Shown here one piece after another: positions 43,785 through 51,656 of a DNA stretch of 64,000 nt. The position numbers and the translations under genes are program-made. Below the pieces are notes generated by a model that did no database searches, was not told the DNA's origin, and was given only the letters and a program-made list of their open reading frames with translations. The stretch is from NCBI RefSeq assembly GCF_002874775.1, contig NZ_CP020991.1, positions 2,580,451-2,644,450 of the forward strand, read 5' to 3'. Each line of letters begins with the position of its first letter. The stretch's first letter is position 1. The stretch comes from Monoglobus pectinilyticus (GTDB lineage: Bacteria > Bacillota > Clostridia > Monoglobales > Monoglobaceae).

Positions 43785-44495
43785 TTGAGTTTTGGAAAGA
43801 GTTTTAGAAGAATTGTTGCAACACTATTAGTATTGATGACAATTTCTACTTTTATAATACTACCTACATATGCCGATTACGATGAGATCGATGAACCGGC
43901 TCAATACTATGGTGTTGTTCAAGTCTCAACACTTAATGTTAGACAAAGCGCATCAATGGACGCCGGTGTAATCACCACGCTTCCGTATGGTACAAGAGTT
44001 AGAGTTAATTGGATTGAACCCGGCTGGGTTTGCGTTGCATATAATAATGATGGACTTATTGGTTATGTTTCAGCTGACTATCTTTCTGTTTACGACGGAA
44101 CGATACCTGAAGCAAGTGAAGGCGGTCAGGCTGTTTGCGATATAGCGGCACAGTTCCTTGGGGTTCCATATGTATGGGGCGGCACTTCACCTAACGGATT
44201 TGACTGCAGCGGATTGGTTCAGTATGTATATGCACAGTTAGGATTTAAATTGGCTCGTGTAGCTGACGACCAAATGAAAGAGGGTATTCCTGTTTCAAGA
44301 GATCAGTTAATGCCTGGTGATATAATTGGATTCAGCAGTTCAGGTCTTGGCGGATATGCTTCTCATATCGGAATATATGTTGGTGACGGAATGATGATTC
44401 ACGCGCCGCATACAGGCGATGTTGTTAAATATACCAGTATTAATTCTGATTATTATGCTTCGCGTTTCGCTGGTGCAAGAAGAATTATTTATTAA
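43785..44495 (+). CDS. Secreted SH3/NlpC-P60 cell-wall endopeptidase
   Basis: A 236-residue exported protein. Signal peptide to about residue 30 (TYA), one bacterial SH3 domain (about 42-103, STLNVRQSASMDAGVI), and a C-terminal NlpC/P60 domain with FDCSGLVQ (Cys141), YASHIGIYVG (His194) and MIHAPHTGD (third position His206). It would cut peptide crosslinks in peptidoglycan. The start is TTG, after GGAGG at 43771. A terminator follows. The upstream WalR-like boxes suggest cell-wall homeostasis. Confidence 0.93.
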   Translation: MSFGKSFRRIVATLLVLMTISTFIILPTYADYDEIDEPAQYYGVVQVSTLNVRQSASMDAGVITTLPYGTRVRVNWIEPGWVCVAYNNDGLIGYVSADYLSVYDGTIPEASEGGQAVCDIAAQFLGVPYVWGGTSPNGFDCSGLVQYVYAQLGFKLARVADDQMKEGIPVSRDQLMPGDIIGFSSSGLGGYASHIGIYVGDGMMIHAPHTGDVVKYTSINSDYYASRFAGARRIIY

Positions 44496-44511
44496 GTTTA
44501 ATATTAAGACG

Positions 44512-44538
44512 AGGGCGACCTAATAGGCCGTCCTTTTT
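44512..44538 (+). terminator. Terminator after the NlpC/P60 gene
   Basis: AGGGCGACC (44512-44520) and GGCCGTCCT (44526-44534) around TAATA, with one mismatch and one G-U pair, then T5. Confidence 0.75.
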
Positions 44539-44587
44539 GTTCATGAATTATATTAATATAATATAAGTTTATTTAGGAGAGTATAAC

Positions 44588-45610
44588 ATGACGATTGAGG
44601 AGTTAAACAGAGCGATTAAGTCTTATACTATACCGCGGGTATTTTTCTTTTTTGGTGAGGAGACATATTTGCTGGAAAATAAAATAAAATCTATAAAGGA
44701 TAAAATTGTCCCTAAAGATTTAGTAAGTTTTAATTTTTCATATTTAAACTCGGATAAGATAACACCGGATGAAATAATTGAAGCTGCTGAAATTTTTCCT
44801 CAGGTTTCGGACAGGCGTCTTGTTGTTGTGAAAAACAGCGGTTTGTTTTCTAATCTGACGACAGGTAATTTTAAAAGTATTAAAGAATATATATTAAATC
44901 TTCCGGAATATGTATGCTTGATATTTTGGGAGGATGGGTTTGATCCTAAAAAAGTTAAATCAATGAAGTTTATTGAAGAATGCGGCGGCGGGATAGTAAA
45001 TTTTGAATACTTGCCGGTAAACAAACTTGAAGTTTGGGCTGAGAAACAGCTTGAAAAAGCAAACAAAAGAATAATTGCCCGGGATTTAAGTTACTTTGTA
45101 AGAATATCAGGTCAGTCTTTGACAAAGTTAAGCCAGGATATAAAAAAATTGATTTTGTATTTGGGTGATGAGCGTCATAAGGTAACAAGGGATGATATAG
45201 ACGCAGTAGTCACGAAATCTGCAGAGGTTCAGGTTTATGATATATTTAATAAAAACATTATAGGCGGACGCGGAGATAAAGCCAAGGAGCAATTGAAACA
45301 TTTAAAAACTGATAATGTTTCACCTACTATGGTAATGAGTATTATTTTAGACCAGTTATATGAACTGCTGATGTGCAAGCTGTTAAAACAGGATGGTATG
45401 ACAGCGGGAGAAATGCTTGAATACTTTGACAGGCGCCCTCCGATTTTTGCAGTAAATAAAGCTATTGATAATGGTATGAGATATAGTGAAAGTTATTTGA
45501 AAAAAATGGTCGATAAAGGTTTGAAATATTCAATTGATATGAAGTCAGGCAGGATGGGACAATGGGATGCTGTCGAGCTTTTTGTATCTGAATTAATAAA
45601 AAAAGATTAA
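44588..45610 (+). CDS. holA: DNA polymerase III subunit delta
   Basis: A 340-residue clamp-loader protein: VFFFFGEETYLLENKI near the N-terminus, SDRRLVVVKNSGLF, then the AAA+-like lid VYDIFNKNIIGGRGDKA and the C-terminal collar helices (MVMSIILDQLYELLMCKLL, GLKYSIDMKSGRMGQWDAVELFV). There is no functional P-loop, as expected for delta. A TAGGAG site precedes the start. Confidence 0.92.
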   Translation: MTIEELNRAIKSYTIPRVFFFFGEETYLLENKIKSIKDKIVPKDLVSFNFSYLNSDKITPDEIIEAAEIFPQVSDRRLVVVKNSGLFSNLTTGNFKSIKEYILNLPEYVCLIFWEDGFDPKKVKSMKFIEECGGGIVNFEYLPVNKLEVWAEKQLEKANKRIIARDLSYFVRISGQSLTKLSQDIKKLILYLGDERHKVTRDDIDAVVTKSAEVQVYDIFNKNIIGGRGDKAKEQLKHLKTDNVSPTMVMSIILDQLYELLMCKLLKQDGMTAGEMLEYFDRRPPIFAVNKAIDNGMRYSESYLKKMVDKGLKYSIDMKSGRMGQWDAVELFVSELIKKD

Positions 45611-45657
45611 AGTCTATGTATTTAATAATATAAATATATTGGCAGGGGGTGAATATA

Positions 45658-47106
45658 ATGGAAAATGGCGTTATAATGCAGTATTTTGAATGGTATCTTC
45701 CGCCTGACGGAAACCATTGGAATAGATTAAAGAATGATGCAAAACATCTGTCTGACATAGGAATAACTGCCGTGTGGCTTCCTCCGGCTTATAAGGGAGC
45801 TAACGGAATATTTGATGTTGGATACAGTGTTTACGATATGTATGATTTAGGGGAGTTTGACCAAAAGGGGTCGGTTTCCACTAAGTATGGGACTAATAAG
45901 GAATATATTGAAGCTGTAGATGAGCTTCATAAATATGGTATTGATGTTTATGCGGATATAGTTTTCAATCAAAGAATAGGTGCTGACGGAACAGAGATTG
46001 TCCGGGCTATTGAGGATAACCCGCAAAACAGAGAACAGCAGACTTCAGGTATTGAAGAAATTGAAGCATGGACGAGATTCGATTTTTTAGGAAGAAATAA
46101 TACATATTCGGATTTTAAATTGGATTGGAAGTGTTTTCACGGCGTAGATTATGATGAGAGAACAAAAAGAAGTTCAATATTTTTGTTTGAGGGTAAACAC
46201 TGGGACGAAAATGTTGACAGAGAATTGGGTAACTATGATTATTTGATGGGGGCTGACACCGATTTTGATTATCAGCCGCTTAAACAAAGTTTATTTGATT
46301 GGATTGATTGGTATGTCGATACAGCAAATATTGACGGTTTTAGAATTGACGCAGTAAAACATATAAAATTTGAATTTTTTAAAGAGTGGCTGTCTTATAT
46401 AAGAAACAGTAAAAAAAGAGAATTTTTTGCAGTTGGTGAATATTGGAGCAAGGATTTAGCCAGGCTTCAAAACTATCTCGGAATTTGTGAGAATGCTATG
46501 TCTCTGTTTGATGTTCCGCTTCATTTTAAATTTTTTGAGGCTTCAGCCAGTGACGGAAATATGGATATGTCAAAGCTTCTAGATGGAACTTTAGTGTCGT
46601 CTGAGCCGACAAAAGCTGTAACTTTTGTAGAAAATCATGATACCCAGGAGGGTCAGGCGCTCCAGTCTGCGGTTTTAAATTGGTTTAAACCTTCAGCATA
46701 TGCTGTCACATTGCTGCGTAATGAAGGTTATCCCTGTATATTTTATGGAGATTATTATGGTGTTCCATCCCATAATGAAAAACCATTCATGGATATTTTG
46801 GATAAGCTTTTGTGGTTAAGAAAAGAAAAAGCTTTTGGTTCTCAAAACGACTATTTTGACGACTTTGATGTGGTTGGATGGACAAGGGAAGGCGACGACG
46901 AACATATAGGAACCGGACTTGCGGTTTTGATTACTGATAAGCGGGGCGGTGTTAAGAAAATGTATATAGGAAAAAGACATGCGGGAAAGATTTTTTATGA
47001 TTGTATAGGAAATTGTGCTGATACTGTAACAATTGATAAAGAAGGTTATGGTGTTTTTGAAGTTTCTGACGGTTCCGTTTCGGTTTGGATATTAAAAAAT
47101 GAATAA
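45658..47106 (+). CDS. Cytoplasmic alpha-amylase (GH13_5 type)
   Basis: A 482-residue amylase without signal peptide, beginning MENGVIMQYFEWYLPPDG, the start of GH13 subfamily 5. Catalytic residues are in place: nucleophile Asp231 in GFRIDAVKH, acid/base Glu261 in AVGEYW, and Asp328 in FVENHDTQ. Conserved region I reads ADIVFNQRIGAD, where the family normally has NH; Gln105 replaces the conserved substrate-binding His. The C-terminal beta domain is present. It probably acts on intracellular or imported glucans. The ATG at 45658 has an AGGGGG site. Confidence 0.93.
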   Translation: MENGVIMQYFEWYLPPDGNHWNRLKNDAKHLSDIGITAVWLPPAYKGANGIFDVGYSVYDMYDLGEFDQKGSVSTKYGTNKEYIEAVDELHKYGIDVYADIVFNQRIGADGTEIVRAIEDNPQNREQQTSGIEEIEAWTRFDFLGRNNTYSDFKLDWKCFHGVDYDERTKRSSIFLFEGKHWDENVDRELGNYDYLMGADTDFDYQPLKQSLFDWIDWYVDTANIDGFRIDAVKHIKFEFFKEWLSYIRNSKKREFFAVGEYWSKDLARLQNYLGICENAMSLFDVPLHFKFFEASASDGNMDMSKLLDGTLVSSEPTKAVTFVENHDTQEGQALQSAVLNWFKPSAYAVTLLRNEGYPCIFYGDYYGVPSHNEKPFMDILDKLLWLRKEKAFGSQNDYFDDFDVVGWTREGDDEHIGTGLAVLITDKRGGVKKMYIGKRHAGKIFYDCIGNCADTVTIDKEGYGVFEVSDGSVSVWILKNE

Positions 47107-47143
47107 TATACTAAAAAATCTTTGTTAATTTTGTTCATAATAT

Positions 47144-47172
47144 TTGACAAAACTCTTATAATGTGTTATTCT
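47144..47172 (+). promoter_or_regulatory. Promoter of the sigma factor gene
   Basis: TTGACA (47144-47149), 17-base spacer, TATTCT (47167-47172). A perfect 12-base palindrome CGGTTTAAACCG (47194-47205) lies between it and the ribosome site. Confidence 0.55.
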
Positions 47173-47224
47173 AAGTAGCGGTATAAGCGGATACGGTTTA
47201 AACCGTTTAATTGGAGGTGAGGGT

Positions 47225-47821
47225 TTGGCGGACGAACTAAAGCTGATTAAAAAAGCGCAAAAAGGTGACGTTGAAGCTTTTGAGAAGATTATTACTGAGT
47301 ATCAGTCTATTATATATAATATAGCTTTTAGATTTGCCGGAAATGCTGAGGATGCGGCCGATATGTCGCAGGAAGTTTTTCTGAAAATGTTTAGAAATAT
47401 AAACTCGTTTCAATTTAAGTCAAAGCTCTCAACCTGGATTTATAGAGTTGCAACAAACACTTGCCTGGATCAAGTGAAGAGAAAAAATCGGAATAATCCT
47501 GCTTATTCATTAGATGACGGGTTTGAGGACGGCGACGGAAGCTTTTTCTCAAATGAAATTGCAGATGATTCTCCCACACCTGATGAAGTTATTGAACAGG
47601 CTGAAATGAAAGACGTTATAAACCAGGCAATATCAGAATTGCCTGATGATTATAGAACTGTTATTATATTAAGAGATATACAAGGGCTTTCCTATGATGA
47701 GATTGCAGAGATAATTGAATGTTCTGTTGGTACCGTTAAATCAAGGATTAGCAGAGGAAGAAGAAATTTAAGAGAAATTTTATCTAAAGACAGGGAACTT
47801 TTTGATAAGTATTTCGTCTAA
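47225..47821 (+). CDS. ECF-type RNA polymerase sigma factor (SigW/RpoE-like)
   Basis: A 198-residue sigma-70 protein with region 2 (IITEYQSIIYNIAFRFAGNAEDAADMSQEVFLKMF; KLSTWIYRVATNTCLDQVKRKNR) and region 4 (LPDDYRTVIILRDIQGLSYDEIAEIIECSVGTVKSRISRGRRNLR). There are no regions 1 or 3, as in ECF factors. The start is TTG at 47225 behind TTGGAGGTGAG. The next gene encodes a membrane zinc-finger protein that is its likely anti-sigma factor. Confidence 0.93.
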   Translation: MADELKLIKKAQKGDVEAFEKIITEYQSIIYNIAFRFAGNAEDAADMSQEVFLKMFRNINSFQFKSKLSTWIYRVATNTCLDQVKRKNRNNPAYSLDDGFEDGDGSFFSNEIADDSPTPDEVIEQAEMKDVINQAISELPDDYRTVIILRDIQGLSYDEIAEIIECSVGTVKSRISRGRRNLREILSKDRELFDKYFV

Positions 47822-47945
47822 CAAAATGTAGACGGATATATGTCTGAATATACAATATATTGGATTTTATTAATTGAATATTTCAGTGTATATTTTTGTA
47901 TATTCGTTCAATTTTACTATAATGTATATAGGAAGGAGGGGTATA

Positions 47946-49919
47946 ATGTCAGATTACGAAAAGGATGATGAGCTTCGCCGTAAGTATGGTGAGGTTATGG
48001 ACAGTATTGCGGACGATATTCGTCAGATAAATGTAAACAAATCTGAAAAGATTGTTCTTGACGAAAAAGCTGATGATATTTCCGAAAATACCGAAGATAT
48101 TTTAAGCGGATTTGAATCTGCCGGCGGAAGCGATGCTATCGAAAACAACGATGTGAAACATGATTATTCTGACAATAAATTTTTGGAGAGTATAAGCAGA
48201 ATCGATTTTGACAATCCAGACGAAGTATTGCGGAGTATTGATTCTGGAAATGATGAATTTAAAAATTTATCAGACTTTAACGAACCGGATTTTGATGCCC
48301 CGCATTACAGTGTCCCTAATCTTGATAATAATGTGTCAGGAGTTTTGGAGTCGAATGATGAATTTGATATTCCTGAGGATTATCCTGATACTTTGAGTTG
48401 TGATGAATGTGTAGATTTATTGTATGACTATTTGTCTGACTCAACTGATGATGTTGAAAACATGTCTATAAAAGCTCACCTTAGAAATTGTGAGATGTGC
48501 AGGGTTGAGCTTGATGATATAAGAGATATGATTGGCGTTATGAGCAGTTCGCCGAGGTTGACTCCTCCGGCTGACTTGATATCAAGTATTCATAGTGAAC
48601 TGGTATCTGCGGCTCCGGAAGTCAAGTACGAATATGAAGTTATTAAAGCAAGCGGAGTTTTAGGCGCCGGTCCGATTGATAAATTAACAGCGGCATTTGA
48701 AACAGCGCGGCATAAAGTTGACCATTTTATAAGACATGCAAATTGGAGGATTCTTGCTCCGGCGGCACTTAGCGCTGTTTTGGTTGTAGGCGTGGCTTCA
48801 AGCGGCTTATATCAAGTAATGAAGTCTTCTGATGAAGTATATGATTTTTCTGATAATGCCGCTATAGAGAGTGCAAAAGCTACTGCTAAACCCAGCGCCA
48901 GCGGGCTTGACGATTATGTTGGAGGAAGAGCGTCAGAATCTTCGCCAAGAACCACATCGGCTCCCAGAGCGTCTTCTGTTCCCGGAAATTCAACTTCACC
49001 GAGAACTACAGCTAGGCCATCAGCCGGAAGTTCTTCAGGGCTGAACATTGGTTCAAGTACTCCGAGCAGCAGTTCTTCTAATAAATCTACATCGTCTAGC
49101 ACATCTGGCAGCGGAAGTACAAATAAAAATACGACAAAAAGTAATTCTAACAGCGGTAGTTCAAATAAGTCAAATACTTCCAGCTCTACAAATAAAAACA
49201 ACACAAGCAGCTCAAGCAATAAAAATAATACGGCTGCGGCAACTCCGGCTCCTAAAGCTTATGTTACTCCGAAGATAATTTTGCCGGATATTACGTCAGC
49301 TATGACACAAGGAACACGCTCAGGACAGGATAATAATTTAGTTATACCTGAAAATCCTGCGCCTGAAAAGTTTGAATATACTCCCAGTGACGATTCAGGA
49401 GGTCAGGAGGAAGCAAATCAGCCTCAAACTCAGAATGAGTCCAACGATACAAATATTCCGAATACTCCAGCTGCTGAAACATCGGGCGGAGGAGGCGGAA
49501 GCGCAGCGGAATCAACAGCAACTCCGGAGCCTACTGAGAATCCAAAACCTACGCCTGAGGCTACTCCCGGTGCGTCGGCTCCAGTAGCAACACCTTCTAT
49601 TACTGCAGAACCAAAACTGGGCAGAAATAGTAAGGGAGAAACTAAAGCATTTGCAGATAAATCAGAAAATATGGACGATGCCTCTGTAGTGAGCTGTGAG
49701 ATTAAAGATAAAGCGGTATATGACGTTCTTATGAGTTCAGCGCTTGCTAACTGTTCAAAGATTGATGAGAACGGCGAGGTAACATTATACTTTACCGGCT
49801 CTGAATATATTGCATTTACTGATTTCTTAAAAGCTAACGGTTTAGAATATACTTTAGTTGTTCTTGGTAATAATGATGATGTAAAAGTGCTTGTCACAGG
49901 AGTAAACGTGACAGAATAA
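47946..49919 (+). CDS. Membrane zinc-finger (anti-sigma-like) protein with long Ser/Thr/Asn-rich linker
   Basis: A 657-residue protein. Residues 1-150 are acidic and variable. A zinc-finger region at 151-188 (CDECVDLLYDYL, then HLRNCEMCRVEL with His178, Cys182, Cys185) resembles anti-sigma ZAS/zf-HC2 domains. One membrane helix lies at 267-289 (ILAPAALSAVLVVGVASSGLY). Outside the cell come about 240 residues of low complexity rich in Ser, Thr, Asn and Pro, then a terminal domain of about 95 residues (VVSCEIKDKAVYDVLMSS... EYTLVVLG). It directly follows the ECF sigma gene, so membrane sequestration of that factor is the likely role. AAGGAGGGG supports the ATG at 47946. Confidence 0.82.
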   Translation: MSDYEKDDELRRKYGEVMDSIADDIRQINVNKSEKIVLDEKADDISENTEDILSGFESAGGSDAIENNDVKHDYSDNKFLESISRIDFDNPDEVLRSIDSGNDEFKNLSDFNEPDFDAPHYSVPNLDNNVSGVLESNDEFDIPEDYPDTLSCDECVDLLYDYLSDSTDDVENMSIKAHLRNCEMCRVELDDIRDMIGVMSSSPRLTPPADLISSIHSELVSAAPEVKYEYEVIKASGVLGAGPIDKLTAAFETARHKVDHFIRHANWRILAPAALSAVLVVGVASSGLYQVMKSSDEVYDFSDNAAIESAKATAKPSASGLDDYVGGRASESSPRTTSAPRASSVPGNSTSPRTTARPSAGSSSGLNIGSSTPSSSSSNKSTSSSTSGSGSTNKNTTKSNSNSGSSNKSNTSSSTNKNNTSSSSNKNNTAAATPAPKAYVTPKIILPDITSAMTQGTRSGQDNNLVIPENPAPEKFEYTPSDDSGGQEEANQPQTQNESNDTNIPNTPAAETSGGGGGSAAESTATPEPTENPKPTPEATPGASAPVATPSITAEPKLGRNSKGETKAFADKSENMDDASVVSCEIKDKAVYDVLMSSALANCSKIDENGEVTLYFTGSEYIAFTDFLKANGLEYTLVVLGNNDDVKVLVTGVNVTE

Positions 49920-49929
49920 TATGGTTTAT

Positions 49930-49962
49930 AAAGGAATGGTCATTTGTGCTATTCCTTTTTTA
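49930..49962 (+). terminator. Terminator after the anti-sigma-like gene
   Basis: AAAGGAAT (49930-49937) and ATTCCTTT (49951-49958) followed by T-rich sequence; short stem, moderate support. Confidence 0.6.
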
Positions 49963-50081
49963 TTGGATTTTTTTGTTAATATATAATTTACAAAAAGTTT
50001 TTGTCTGTTAAATAGATTTTTATATTTTTATTGGGTATAATTATAATATTAAAATATATTAAAAATTGGGAGGCGGATAAA

Positions 50082-51215
50082 GTGGGAAATATTATATCTT
50101 ACGTAAAAGAAAATGGTTTTCTAACTTTTGACGCTATGGACTTTAATGAGGTTGACAGCCTTGTTTTGTCACAGCTTTCATATCTTTGCTTTGATAGTTT
50201 TATAGAAAGTGTTCCTAAATTTGATATAACATTTAAGAATTTAGCGGAAAAAGAAAATAGGAAAGAGTTATTTAAAAATATTCGTACTCCGAAACAAAAT
50301 CATAGACTGCTTGACGCAGTTGCGGAGAGTGAGCGGTTTGGAAACATTGGTATTGGAATTTATGTCAATGAAATAGAAAAAGAAATAGAAAAACAATTTT
50401 CCGCTGTAACTTTCAAATTATCATCAGAGAAATATTATATAGCATTTCGCGGCACGGATAAAAGTCTGATTGGCTGGAAAGAGGATTTTAATATGTCTTA
50501 TCTTAAAAACGTTCCGGCTCAGGATTCCGCTCTCTGTTATTTTAAATCTGCTGCTGAAGAGCTTGACGGCGTGTTCATATTGGGCGGGCATTCTAAAGGA
50601 GGAAATTTGTCCGTCTATGCTGCGGCTAATGCTGATGAAGACGAATTTTTGAGAATAGAAAAAATATATAATCATGATGGGCCGGGATTTAGAGATGATA
50701 CTTTAAGCCAAGAAAAAAGGTCTAAACTTTCGGATATAGTTTTGAAAACGGTACCTAAAGCGTCTGTTGTTGGACTCATGCTTGAAAGTGATTCAAAATA
50801 TAAAGTAGTATTCAGCAAGTCCTTAGCCTGCAATCAGCATAATCCGTTTACATGGTCGGTTAAAGCTGATAGTTTTGTATTCATAAAAGAAACGGATATG
50901 TTTTCGAGATTTTCTAAAACTGCTGTTGATAAATGGCTTGAGAATAATGATGATGAAACTGTGAGCGGTCTGATTAATTATGTATATGATTTGATTAAGG
51001 CGACAGGAAGTGATACTGTGGCTCAGTTAATAAAAAATTGGAATAAAAATATAAGACTTATTTATAATGAAATAAAAATTTCGGATCCGGAGCTTAAAAA
51101 GTTAGCAGTCAAGGCTCTGCATGATTTTATAGTAATTTTTAAGGATATTTTAAAAGGGAAAAGAAAATATAGTGATGCGAAAACTTGTTCTGAAGTCAGT
51201 ATATCAAGCAAATAA
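50082..51215 (+). CDS. DUF2974 (Mbeg1-like) alpha/beta-hydrolase family protein
   Basis: A 377-residue protein resembling the Mbeg1-like DUF2974 family: FLTFDAMDFNEVDSLVLSQLSYL near the N-terminus, YYIAFRGTDKSLIGWKEDFNM, and a lipase-type nucleophile elbow GGHSKGGNL (Ser171), then NHDGPGF. The substrate is unknown. The GTG at 50082 is chosen because GGAGG lies 8 bases before it; the frame is open further upstream without a ribosome site. There is no signal peptide. A terminator follows. Confidence 0.82.
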   Translation: MGNIISYVKENGFLTFDAMDFNEVDSLVLSQLSYLCFDSFIESVPKFDITFKNLAEKENRKELFKNIRTPKQNHRLLDAVAESERFGNIGIGIYVNEIEKEIEKQFSAVTFKLSSEKYYIAFRGTDKSLIGWKEDFNMSYLKNVPAQDSALCYFKSAAEELDGVFILGGHSKGGNLSVYAAANADEDEFLRIEKIYNHDGPGFRDDTLSQEKRSKLSDIVLKTVPKASVVGLMLESDSKYKVVFSKSLACNQHNPFTWSVKADSFVFIKETDMFSRFSKTAVDKWLENNDDETVSGLINYVYDLIKATGSDTVAQLIKNWNKNIRLIYNEIKISDPELKKLAVKALHDFIVIFKDILKGKRKYSDAKTCSEVSISSK

Positions 51216-51223
51216 ATTCAGGG

Positions 51224-51260
51224 GCGTTTAATTCATATTTGAATTAGACGCTTCGTTTTT
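51224..51260 (+). terminator. Terminator after the DUF2974 gene
   Basis: GCGTTTAATTCA (51224-51235) and TGAATTAGACGC (51240-51251) pair with one G-U, then a T-rich tract. Confidence 0.85.
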
Positions 51261-51656
51261 ATATTAACTATTATAATATGCTTGTGGTTCGCAGTCAATG
51301 AATAAAATTTATGTATTAAAAGTTAGTTTATTTGTGTGTATACGACTTTATTTATTGTTTATTATAAAATATCTTATTATTGTTTTTCTAAAAACATACT
51401 TTTTGTATTAGTTTACATAAGCATTCAATTTGCATCCCGTTATGTTACGTTTATAGCACAATTTGTTATTATTGCTTATTTTTGATTGAAATTTTAGTTA
51501 AAAATGTCAGCGTATAATATATCTATTTTAATGCTGCAAAAATAATTCAAGAAAAACTGCGTATAAGATTGACAAAAGATAAATTTATGTTTAAAATACT
51601 ATATGTATGTAAAATTATAAAATATTATGACAATTCTGCTGAAAAGGAGCTTTTGT
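51261..51656. other. Intergenic region before purL
   Basis: AT-rich and without a gene. I looked for a purine riboswitch, whose conserved core sequences are absent. The only recognisable element is the promoter at 51569-51597, giving a leader of about 50 bases. Confidence 0.55.
51569..51597 (+). promoter_or_regulatory. Promoter of the purine operon
   Basis: TTGACA (51569-51574), 17-base spacer and TAAAAT (51592-51597), 60 bases before the purL start. Confidence 0.7.

Noticed and set aside
48914-49219. Leu-rich minus-strand frame opposite the anti-sigma-like gene
   Set aside because: It is a shadow of the low-complexity Ser/Thr-rich coding region, without start signals.
51261-51656. Purine riboswitch upstream of purL
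   Set aside because: The conserved core segments of the purine aptamer cannot be found in either orientation.
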